DNA from: Zunongwangia atlantica 22II14-10F7
GTDB taxonomy: Bacteria; Bacteroidota; Bacteroidia; Flavobacteriales; Flavobacteriaceae
Reading direction: 5' to 3'
Assembly (NCBI RefSeq): GCF_002094855.1
Contig: NZ_ARYN01000001.1
Location: 486,061-550,060 of the forward strand
DNA: 64,000 nucleotides
Shown here one piece after another: positions 53,142 through 61,279 of the stretch. Numbering within the stretch: position 1 is the stretch's first letter; each line of letters opens with the position of its first letter. Made by a program: the position numbers and the translations under genes. Below the pieces are notes generated by a model that was given only the letters and a program-made list of their open reading frames with translations, was not told the DNA's origin and did not search any database.

Positions 53142-55943
53142 TTATTCTGTTGGCGCCAAATACGTATTTAATGGTGTAGCGCTATCGGTTTCAATGATGA
53201 TATTTTGCAGCACAATTCCCGGATCTATAGCGTAAACTTTAAGAGTATGTGCTCCTTTTTCAAGGTTTAATTCTTCAATTATTTCAGTCACATTATTACT
53301 TACAGATGTTCCCCAGTTATCTTTGGTGTCTTTTAGTAAATTAAGTGTTTTTAGGTCACCACCATCGATGGAATAAGCAAATTTTAGTCCGCCATTATCA
53401 AGAAAGTCTAAACTTGGAGAGATCAAAAAGCTCATTTTAGCTTTAGTATCTTCTTTGATCGAGAATTGATAACTTAAGCTTGCATTTTCTGAAGCTTCTT
53501 GGGTAAAACTATTCTCAGGTCTTAAGGCAATATCTCTTTTCCCCAGATCTGGGATCATTTCCCAGCCATTATTTTCCTGATATTTGTTCGCAGGAATGCT
53601 AATGATACCATTTTTAGCTACAAAACCTTCAGTTTTAAAATCGAATGGCTGATAAGTAACTTGAATTTCAACTTTATCATCATCAGATTGAATTATAAAG
53701 CTTTCCTTAGTGGTATTAGCGGGTAATTTTTCAGAAACTAATTCAAAAAATAAGTGCTCAGATTCGCTAATTTCAGCTTTAGTTTTTGAAACCTTTAGCC
53801 ATTTAGGAAGTTTTTTGATCTTGATCTCTAATTCCTCTTTTCCTCGGTTAAAAATTTCAACAGAAGATTTTGCGTTGTTTTTATCGAATATCGGTAAGCT
53901 AAGATTTGAACTTTTTGGATAATAATCTTCGCTATTTGCGATCGCTATACCTAAACCAGCTTCTTCTGGAATATCGATCTGACTGGTTTCTGGCTTAATA
54001 TTTTGTTTTGGATCAAACCAGGATGTAAATCCAATATGTGGCTGAAAGATCATGTGATTCCACTTCCCATCTTCAATTGCATGATAAGCGTCGGTGATTT
54101 CTTCATCTTTCTCAAAGTATTCTGAAACCTTTTCTGCGTATTTGTTGGTCGTGTTGCGCTGTTGTTCAGCATACAGCTTATTTTTTGCCAGCGCGATATA
54201 CATTCTATTTAGATTTGCTGAAGCTTTTACCGGATGTAGCACCAATTGAAAGTAAGCCGATTGATATTTAGAATCTAGCTTCTCTCCAATTTCATCTGCT
54301 TTTTTCTCCAATTCGTTAAAATCGCTAAGAATTTCTTCAGCTTCATTAAATTGCGTCAAACTATAGGTTTCTTCAGAAAGTAATTCTGGTTTTCTTCGGC
54401 TATTGTAAGTTGTATACTTCTGAAGTAATTCGGCAATTTCAGCAGCATATTCTTCTCCAAATTGAGAGGTCGCCCATTGTTCTGGATAAGATTTTAGGTC
54501 TTCAACGCTGAAGTCTTCAGGATTCCATGCATAATCTAAAAAGAAGCTAATAGGATATTCCATGGGCTTAAGGTCACCAACATTAGTGATCCAAACCTTG
54601 CGGGCGTGATAATCGTAAGCAAGTGACATCTGCTCGTAAACTCTGGAAATTTGAGTCGTATTTATCCATTTATAACTTCTTGGACCACCAACATAATCGA
54701 AGTGATAATAGATCCCGTAACCGCCGCTTCTTGTACTATCGGCAAGTTTTGGGAGTTTTCTAATATTTCCCCAGTTATCATCGGCCAGTAAAAGGGTTAC
54801 GTCATCTGGTACGCGCATTCCCTGGTCATAATAATCCTGAACTTCTTTGTAAAGCGCCCAAACCTGCGGAGTTTCCTCAGTTGGTTTTTGAGTCACATCG
54901 CTAATGATCTCTCGCTGATCTTTAACAATACGCTCGAGTAAGCTAATCGCAGTGCCTTCGGTCATTGGTTCGTCACCATCACCACGCATCCCGATCGTAA
55001 CTAGAGTTTCGCGATCGCCCATACGCTCGATTCCTTTGCGCCAAAAACTTTTTAAAGTATCCTCATTGGTTTCGTAGTTCCACTCGCCACTACCGTATCG
55101 TCCCCATTCGGCCTGCGCACGGGCTAATGGTTCGTGATGCGAAGTTCCCATAACGATTCCGTACTTATCAGCTAAAACACCATTTGCAGGATCATCGTCA
55201 TAGAAAGCTTTTCCCCACATGGCAGGCCACATATAATTTCCTTTTAAACGCAAAATAAGTTCAAAAACAGGCTCGTAAAATTCATGATTAAATTTGCCAT
55301 AATTTTCGGTTACCCATGTGGATAGAGCAGGAGCTTCATCATTAATAAATATCCCACGATACTGAACTTTAGGTCCTGTACTGGTAACTCCATTTTTAGC
55401 AATGTATAATTCATTCGATTTTTTTACAGGAACATCTGCCCACCAATACCAGGGAGAAACGCCAATTTGCTTAGAAAGTTCGTAGATACCAAAAATAGTC
55501 CCGCGCTTATCGCTACCAATAATCAATAGATTTTCACCAGATTTTTTAATGGTATAGGCTTCCCATTTTCCTTCGATCTTGGATACATCGATGTTTTGAT
55601 GCTGTACCAAACTATCGATCATCGTATTTTTTCCTAGCGTTCCAATAATTACATTTCCGTGTTTTTTTACTTCGGAATTTTCTTCGGAAAGTAATTCTGG
55701 TAATTTACCGGTAACACGTTCAATATCTTTTTGAAAGTTTTCTGCTGCAATGGTAACACCTTCAAAATCTGAATCATCTAATACTAAATTTGCAGTGTGG
55801 CTTGCTGTTACAAGACCAAAACTGCCGTTTCCAGCGGTGCTGGAAACAATATTTTCCTGCCCAAGCATATTGAAGCCCAACAAGGCGAAAATCGCAAAAA
55901 TCAGCTGCGATTTATTTTTTACTGAATTGGATAATGGAGTCAT
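53142..55943 (-). CDS. GH115 alpha-glucuronidase, secreted
   Basis: A 933-residue glycoside hydrolase of family 115, which removes (4-O-methyl)glucuronic acid from internal and terminal xylose units. Landmarks: KVQYRGIFINDEAP, RLKGNYMWPAMWGKAF, GIVMGTSHHEPLARAQAEWG, and a C-terminal Ig-like region (about 710-930). I use ATG 55943 because it gives a compact signal peptide (ending MLGQ); ATG 55970 is also possible. Either start lies inside the GH10 gene, in another frame (32 or 59 nt overlap). Last gene of the operon. Confidence 0.93.
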   Translation of the reverse strand: MTPLSNSVKNKSQLIFAIFALLGFNMLGQENIVSSTAGNGSFGLVTASHTANLVLDDSDFEGVTIAAENFQKDIERVTGKLPELLSEENSEVKKHGNVIIGTLGKNTMIDSLVQHQNIDVSKIEGKWEAYTIKKSGENLLIIGSDKRGTIFGIYELSKQIGVSPWYWWADVPVKKSNELYIAKNGVTSTGPKVQYRGIFINDEAPALSTWVTENYGKFNHEFYEPVFELILRLKGNYMWPAMWGKAFYDDDPANGVLADKYGIVMGTSHHEPLARAQAEWGRYGSGEWNYETNEDTLKSFWRKGIERMGDRETLVTIGMRGDGDEPMTEGTAISLLERIVKDQREIISDVTQKPTEETPQVWALYKEVQDYYDQGMRVPDDVTLLLADDNWGNIRKLPKLADSTRSGGYGIYYHFDYVGGPRSYKWINTTQISRVYEQMSLAYDYHARKVWITNVGDLKPMEYPISFFLDYAWNPEDFSVEDLKSYPEQWATSQFGEEYAAEIAELLQKYTTYNSRRKPELLSEETYSLTQFNEAEEILSDFNELEKKADEIGEKLDSKYQSAYFQLVLHPVKASANLNRMYIALAKNKLYAEQQRNTTNKYAEKVSEYFEKDEEITDAYHAIEDGKWNHMIFQPHIGFTSWFDPKQNIKPETSQIDIPEEAGLGIAIANSEDYYPKSSNLSLPIFDKNNAKSSVEIFNRGKEELEIKIKKLPKWLKVSKTKAEISESEHLFFELVSEKLPANTTKESFIIQSDDDKVEIQVTYQPFDFKTEGFVAKNGIISIPANKYQENNGWEMIPDLGKRDIALRPENSFTQEASENASLSYQFSIKEDTKAKMSFLISPSLDFLDNGGLKFAYSIDGGDLKTLNLLKDTKDNWGTSVSNNVTEIIEELNLEKGAHTLKVYAIDPGIVLQNIIIETDSATPLNTYLAPTE

Positions 55944-57030
55944 AAACTTGTTTTCTTTTGTAATTTTCATCAAATAATAGTGGGTAATTTTTTCTTCCTT
56001 CTACAGGATATCGATCTAACCATGTGTTGCGATCTGAGATATTCCAAAAGGTAATTCCGGTAAGTTCCTCTTTGTATTCTCTAAACACCTTAAAGAACTT
56101 TTGGTAAGCTTCTATCTGCGCAAGTTTACGCTCTTCAGTAAACTCGTCAGATTCGTCTGGGCATCGTTCCCGCTGTTCTTTCTCCCATTTATAAAGAGAA
56201 ACATCCAACTCGGTTATTTGTACATCCAAACCTGTTTCACTGTACATTTTTAAAGCCTTTCTCAATTCCTCCTCACTAGGACTAAAAATAGACCAATGGC
56301 CTTGTATTCCAATGCCGTCTATCGGCGCATCTTCTTCCTTTAATTTAGCGATAAGTTTTAAGACGCGATCTCTTTTTTCTGGAATTATAATGTTGTAATC
56401 GTTATAAAAAAGCTTCGCTTCTGGATCTGCTTCATGAGCAAATTCAAAAGCTTTAGTAAGAAAATCATCACCAATAATCTCTAGCCATTTTGAATCTCTT
56501 AAAAAATTGTCTGGATTATCATCCATGGCTTCATTTACCACATCCCAGGCATAAATTTTTCCTTTGTATCGCCCAACAACCGAGTCGATATGAGCTTTCA
56601 TTCGGTCTAATAAAACTTCGCGACTCACATCATTTCCGGCTTCATCTTTAAAGATCCAGTTCCCGGTTTGCTGATGCCAAACCAGCGCGTGACCGCGAAC
56701 TTTTAGATTATTTTCCTGGGCAAAAGCCACGATTTTATCTGCAGGTTCCCAATTAAATTCATCTTTTTTTGGATGAATAACACCCATTTTCATCACATTT
56801 TCAGGGGTAAGGCTGTTGTATTCGGCTAAGATCAGATCTTTCGATTCTCCTTCAAACGAGACAGGTGAAACTGCTACACCCATATGAAAATCTTCAGCAA
56901 AATAATCTTTAAGACCTTTCTGTTCATTGGTTTCTTTGGTGGCTATTTCTTTGCTTTCCTTTTTGCCATCTTTGCAAGAAACGACGCCAAAAAGCACCAA
57001 TATTAGCATATAGCATAGTTGTTTTTTCAT
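55912..57030 (-). CDS. GH10 endo-beta-1,4-xylanase lipoprotein
   Basis: A 372-residue retaining xylanase. Lipoprotein signal with lipobox VVSC (Cys19) followed by KDGKKE, a lysine/acidic tail like the surface-export signal of Bacteroidota. The (beta/alpha)8 barrel shows HALVWHQQTGNW, the acid/base Glu167 in WDVVNEAMDD and the nucleophile Glu274 in QITELDVS. It cuts the xylan backbone, probably at the cell surface. It overlaps uxuA by 4 nt (ATGA) and the next gene GH115 by at least 32 nt. Confidence 0.95.
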   Translation of the reverse strand: MKKQLCYMLILVLFGVVSCKDGKKESKEIATKETNEQKGLKDYFAEDFHMGVAVSPVSFEGESKDLILAEYNSLTPENVMKMGVIHPKKDEFNWEPADKIVAFAQENNLKVRGHALVWHQQTGNWIFKDEAGNDVSREVLLDRMKAHIDSVVGRYKGKIYAWDVVNEAMDDNPDNFLRDSKWLEIIGDDFLTKAFEFAHEADPEAKLFYNDYNIIIPEKRDRVLKLIAKLKEEDAPIDGIGIQGHWSIFSPSEEELRKALKMYSETGLDVQITELDVSLYKWEKEQRERCPDESDEFTEERKLAQIEAYQKFFKVFREYKEELTGITFWNISDRNTWLDRYPVEGRKNYPLLFDENYKRKQVYDSIIQFSKK

Positions 57031-58199
57031 GATGTTGTATTTTGTAAACCAAGTTCTAGTCCGGTTAATTCTGCTAATCCTTTTAATCTTCCTATAAATG
57101 AGTAACCAGCATAGTATGGCTTTTCTTTTTCAAACGAATGTAAATAGCCGTGATCTGGTCGCATCGGGATTTTTATTCCTGCGGAACTGGTATGTTCAAT
57201 AATAAGCTGCATAATTTTCTTCATGGGAACATCGCCATTTAAATGATCAGATTCCATAAAAACACCATCACTTTTTTTACTTACATTTCTAAGATGAAGA
57301 AAATGTACGCGATCTTTATAAGTTTCAAAAATATCGACTAAATCGTTATCGGGTTGTGCACCAAGCGAACCGGTGCAATAGCATAAACCATTCGCTTTAG
57401 ACGCTACATTTTTAAAAATATATTCAAGATCACTTGCTTTGCTAACCACACGTGGTAAACCGAGTACAGAAAATGGTGGATCATCTGGATGAATCGCCAT
57501 TTTAATGCCTAAATCTTCAACTGCAGGACAAATTTCGCTTAGAAAATAGATCAGGTTCTCGCGAAGAATATCATCTGTAATTTCTTTATAGCCTTCCAAT
57601 TGATCTAGCAGATCCTTTTCAGTAAAATCTACAGTGCTTCCGGGAAGTCCCAGCATTACGCTATTAGAAAGAACTTTTAATTCTTCTTCGGAAGTGGAAT
57701 CAAATTTCTCTTTAGCTTCCAAAAATTGTGCTTCAGTATAATCATTTTCAGCATTAGGCCTTTTCAGCAAAAACAGGTCAAAAACTCTGAATTTTACCGG
57801 ATCGTATTTAAGCACTTCAGCTCCTTCAGCATTTTTAAAATTATGATCTGTTCTCACCCAATCCAAAACCGGCATAAAATTATAGGTGATCACTTTAATA
57901 TCAAGAGCGGCCAGATTTTTAAGACTTTCGATATAATTGGCGATCAATTCTTTATAATTACCTGTTCTTTTTTTTATGTTTTCGTGAACTGGTAAGCTTT
58001 CTACCACTTCCCACTTCATGCCAAGATTCTCTATTTTTTGCTTTGTTTTTTGAATCTCATTTTTGCTCCAAATTTCGCCTACCGGAATGTGATGCAAAGC
58101 AGTGACAATGCCAGTTATGCCGGCTTGTTTTAAGTCTTGCAGGCTTAACACATCTCGTTCACCATACCAACGCATGGTTTTAATGATCCTGGTTTGCAT
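57027..58199 (-). CDS. uxuA: D-mannonate dehydratase
   Basis: A 390-residue UxuA-family enzyme that dehydrates D-mannonate to 2-keto-3-deoxygluconate. It has the N-terminal TMRWYGERDVLSLQDL, the HHIPVGEIW loop, AIHPDDPPF and LHLRNVSK with metal-binding histidines, and a final MRPDHG. Cytoplasmic, no signal peptide. It lies 2 nt after the SDR gene and overlaps GH10, so glucuronate breakdown and xylan hydrolysis are expressed together. No classical UxuB is present in the window. Confidence 0.96.
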   Translation of the reverse strand: MQTRIIKTMRWYGERDVLSLQDLKQAGITGIVTALHHIPVGEIWSKNEIQKTKQKIENLGMKWEVVESLPVHENIKKRTGNYKELIANYIESLKNLAALDIKVITYNFMPVLDWVRTDHNFKNAEGAEVLKYDPVKFRVFDLFLLKRPNAENDYTEAQFLEAKEKFDSTSEEELKVLSNSVMLGLPGSTVDFTEKDLLDQLEGYKEITDDILRENLIYFLSEICPAVEDLGIKMAIHPDDPPFSVLGLPRVVSKASDLEYIFKNVASKANGLCYCTGSLGAQPDNDLVDIFETYKDRVHFLHLRNVSKKSDGVFMESDHLNGDVPMKKIMQLIIEHTSSAGIKIPMRPDHGYLHSFEKEKPYYAGYSFIGRLKGLAELTGLELGLQNTTS

Positions 58200-58201
58200 A
58201 T

Positions 58202-58945
58202 TTAAAATCCAATTGAATTACCACCGTCGATAGGAAGTACTGTTCCTGTGGTGAATTTAGAAAGATCTGTAGCGTAATAGAAAACGGCATCACCAACATC
58301 TGCTGGTTCGCCTAATTTTCCCATTGGCGTTCTTCCCAATACTTTATTTTTACGTTCTGGATCGCTGTCTAAGGCTTTGCTAGACATATTTGTTTTAATG
58401 AAGCCCGGCGCGACACAATTTACCCGAATGCCAAATTTGGCAAGATCTACGGCCATAGCTCTGGTCATTCCTTCGATAGCGGTTTTACTGGCAGAATAGG
58501 CAATTACATGCGGAATTCCATATTGCGCCGCCATAGAACTAATGTTAATAATGCTTCCTTTAGCATTTTCTTTCATCACTTTGGCGACTTCTCTACTCAT
58601 GGCAAAAACGCTGGTAACGTTGGTATGAAGTATCTTCTGAAATTCTTCATTTTCAACTTCCAGAAATTCTTTTTTCATATTGATTCCGGCGTTGTTCACC
58701 AGGATATCGATCTTCCCGGCTTCTTTTGCAATTTCAGTAATTGCAGCCGGAATTTTATCTAATTCAGTAAGATCTAAAATAAATGGCTTCGCTTTTTCAC
58801 CAATTTCGGCGCAGGCATTTAGAGTTTTTTCTTTGTTTCGACCAATCACGTAGGTCGTAATCCCTTCATCGCAAAGTTTTTTAGCTGTTGCGAATCCCAG
58901 GCCGGCATTTCCTCCGGTTACTATTGCGGTTAAATTTGAGTTCAT
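58202..58945 (-). CDS. SDR-family oxidoreductase, candidate fructuronate reductase
   Basis: A 247-residue classical short-chain dehydrogenase: NAD(P)-binding TGGNAGLGFA, NNAGIN, catalytic Ser in INISSMAAQ, and YSASK. By sequence it could be gluconate 5-dehydrogenase, KduD-like or a FabG homologue. By position (between GH67 and uxuA, in the same operon) the expected step is fructuronate to mannonate, done elsewhere by UxuB. Family is certain; the reaction is inference. Confidence 0.85.
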   Translation of the reverse strand: MNSNLTAIVTGGNAGLGFATAKKLCDEGITTYVIGRNKEKTLNACAEIGEKAKPFILDLTELDKIPAAITEIAKEAGKIDILVNNAGINMKKEFLEVENEEFQKILHTNVTSVFAMSREVAKVMKENAKGSIINISSMAAQYGIPHVIAYSASKTAIEGMTRAMAVDLAKFGIRVNCVAPGFIKTNMSSKALDSDPERKNKVLGRTPMGKLGEPADVGDAVFYYATDLSKFTTGTVLPIDGGNSIGF

Positions 58946-58952
58946 ATAATTT

Positions 58953-61106
58953 TTAATTCCAGGAAGGTCTTATGCCTGGAGCATAAGGAGTTTCCAATGA
59001 TTTATAATAGTCTAAGTCTTTTGTGATTTCTGGAATAAGATCTGGGAGATCCATTTTAGAAAATTGCTGAAAGTAAAGCAGGCAGGCATTTCGCCATTGT
59101 TTTGCTTCTTTAAGCTGAATATCTAAAAGCATATTTGTTTCTTTAAAAACCTGTGGATCTACATATTGCTGCATTTTTTGCCAGGTTTTTTGCATGTCTT
59201 CTACCTGTTCTACTCCTTTTTGATAGTGCGCTGCAATTTCGTACCACAGTGTTTTTCCACTTTTCATTTTATAATTCCATGGCAAGTGATGAAACCAAAG
59301 CAAATATTTATCTGGTGTCGTTGCCGGATCACTATATTTTTTCTGAATTTCTGGAGCGTATTGTTCTAATGCATTACTACCGCTAGAAGTTCTATCGAAA
59401 CCAATTCCGTTTTCGTCTGCTTTATGATAATAAACAGAAGTCCAGTCTGGTCGTGGCATATCTTTAACCCATGGGCCAGGTCCCTGGTGATGCCCTGCCG
59501 CCATAATGTGGTGCAATCCAAGCGGAGTCATATAATTAACCACAGCTTCTCTAGAATCGAGCAATAATTTGCTCATAGGATCTACAAAATCGGTTTTATT
59601 AGAAAAGGTCATTTTTAGCCAGTCTTTTACGATACTTTCGGCGCTTGTTTCAGGGTTCCAGGCGAGTCTTCCAAAGCCATACCAGTTAGCTTGTCCAAAT
59701 TGATGTCCCGTCCAGTTTTTGGCTGTTCCTATATTTGCGACACCGGCCATTCCCGTAAGTTTTTTATTGCTTAACTGCCCATCGATTATTTTACCAACTG
59801 TACTTCCTTCTCCTTGTGTATAAGTGTCTTCTTCCAAAACTTCTTCAAAAAGTTTAGGTAAAAACACTAAATGAGACATGCCGCCAAGATATTCTTGGGT
59901 GATCTGGAATTCCATCATTAAAGGTGTATCTGGCATAGCGCCAAACAAAGGATGAAAAGGTTCCCTTGGCTGAAAGTCGATCGCGCCATTTTTAACCTGA
60001 ACCAAAACATTATCCTTAAATTTTCCGTCGAAAGGTTTAAATTCAGAATAGGCTTGTTTTGCGCGGTCTTCAGGTTTTTCTTCAGAATAAACAAAAGCAC
60101 GCCACATGATAATTCCATCGTAAGGAGCAACCGCTTCAGCAAGCATATTGGCACCGTCTACATGAGATCTGCCATAATTGTTGGGGCCAGGCTGTCCTTC
60201 AGAATTAGCTTTTACTAAAAAACCACCAAAATCGGGAATTTCAGCATAAATTTCTTGAGCTTTATCTTTCCACCATTGCTTTACTTCGGCATTAAGAGGA
60301 TCTGCTGTTTCCAGATCACCCGTTTCTATTGGTGCAGAAAATCGAGCAGTTAGATACACCTGGATACCGTAAGGTCTAAAAACATTGGCTAAGGCTTTTA
60401 ATTTCTGAATATATCGCGGGCTTAGCACTAAAGCATTGGAGTTTACATTGGTGAGTACCGTACCGTTAATTCCAATAGAGGCATTCGCACGGGCGTAGTC
60501 AATATATTCCTGTTTGATCAATTCTGGCAATAAATACCAATCCCAGATCGAGAATCCGGCATAACCACGCTCTACGCTGCGATCCAAATTATCCCAATGG
60601 TTTAAAACTCTTTTCTGAATTTTTGGAGAATCTACAATTGCCAATTTAGACAAATCTTTATGCAATTGTATCTGCTTTATAAAGTTGAAAACACCATACA
60701 ATAAGCCTTTTTCTGTTTTAGCTGAAAGTATAAGCTTTGATTCTCCTTTTTCTGAAATATGCTGAATTACATAGCCTTCATCATTAATATTGGAAGTTTT
60801 AGACAGCTTTTTTTTAAGAGATGGATCAAGTTTGTCCAGGGTAGAAATAATAAGATTAGGCGTTTTAGTATCGAATTTTGGCTCAATGTTCAGCAAGCCT
60901 TTAAATGACTTTTCAATTTCTTCTTTAATTATATCTCCGGTGGGCGAATTCAGGTTTAAATAGACATTCGAAACCTGCTTTTTATAGGAGTCGAGAAGCG
61001 TTTTATCTTCAATTTTGTCGTATTGAAGCCATAAATCATAAGGATTCTGGCAAACAGCATAGCTGCTTATCAGGACAAAAAGGAGGCTAAATAGTATTTT
61101 TTTCAT
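58953..61106 (-). CDS. GH67 alpha-glucuronidase, secreted
   Basis: A 717-residue GH67 enzyme that removes terminal (4-O-methyl)glucuronic acid from xylo-oligosaccharides. Signal peptide (about 1-19, SSYAVCQ). Key blocks: RVLNHWDNLDRSVERGYAGF, NSEGQPGPNNYGRSHVDGAN, a long YLGGMSHLVFLPKL region and a C-terminal dimerisation helix pair. Location is probably the periplasm. It is the first gene of the five-gene minus-strand operon; one LacI-type box lies just upstream. Confidence 0.95.
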   Translation of the reverse strand: MKKILFSLLFVLISSYAVCQNPYDLWLQYDKIEDKTLLDSYKKQVSNVYLNLNSPTGDIIKEEIEKSFKGLLNIEPKFDTKTPNLIISTLDKLDPSLKKKLSKTSNINDEGYVIQHISEKGESKLILSAKTEKGLLYGVFNFIKQIQLHKDLSKLAIVDSPKIQKRVLNHWDNLDRSVERGYAGFSIWDWYLLPELIKQEYIDYARANASIGINGTVLTNVNSNALVLSPRYIQKLKALANVFRPYGIQVYLTARFSAPIETGDLETADPLNAEVKQWWKDKAQEIYAEIPDFGGFLVKANSEGQPGPNNYGRSHVDGANMLAEAVAPYDGIIMWRAFVYSEEKPEDRAKQAYSEFKPFDGKFKDNVLVQVKNGAIDFQPREPFHPLFGAMPDTPLMMEFQITQEYLGGMSHLVFLPKLFEEVLEEDTYTQGEGSTVGKIIDGQLSNKKLTGMAGVANIGTAKNWTGHQFGQANWYGFGRLAWNPETSAESIVKDWLKMTFSNKTDFVDPMSKLLLDSREAVVNYMTPLGLHHIMAAGHHQGPGPWVKDMPRPDWTSVYYHKADENGIGFDRTSSGSNALEQYAPEIQKKYSDPATTPDKYLLWFHHLPWNYKMKSGKTLWYEIAAHYQKGVEQVEDMQKTWQKMQQYVDPQVFKETNMLLDIQLKEAKQWRNACLLYFQQFSKMDLPDLIPEITKDLDYYKSLETPYAPGIRPSWN

Positions 61107-61125
61107 TTTTAAAGTCGAATTATCT

Positions 61126-61141
61126 AAACAAACGATTGCGG
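61126..61141. promoter_or_regulatory. LacI/PurR-like operator box 3 (GH67 side)
   Basis: AAACAAAC-GATTGCGG: one good half-site (GATTGCG) and a weaker partner (4 of 8 paired), 20 nt upstream of the GH67 ATG. Confidence 0.4.
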
Positions 61142-61182
61142 ACTGAAAAGTATATAAAAATTGGCTATTAAAAAAATATTTT

Positions 61183-61198
61183 ACGCAATCGGTTGTTT
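61183..61198. promoter_or_regulatory. LacI/PurR-like operator box 4 (GH3 side)
   Basis: ACGCAATC-GGTTGTTT, 5 of 8 positions paired. It overlaps a TTG (61193-61195) that could be the -33 element of the GH3 gene, so a bound repressor would block it. Confidence 0.5.
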
Positions 61199-61223
61199 TT
61201 ATTTCGATTTTATGCTTTATTTG
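61193..61223 (+). promoter_or_regulatory. Candidate GH3 promoter overlapping box 4
   Basis: TTG (61193-61195), a 20-nt spacer, then TTTATTTG (61216-61223), which matches TAnnTTTG at all but the second position. It lies 57 nt before the ATG. Confidence 0.4.
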
Positions 61224-61279
61224 TTAATTCAGTATAATAATCGGTTTATGTTAAAATTACCGGTGAAATATTATTAATA

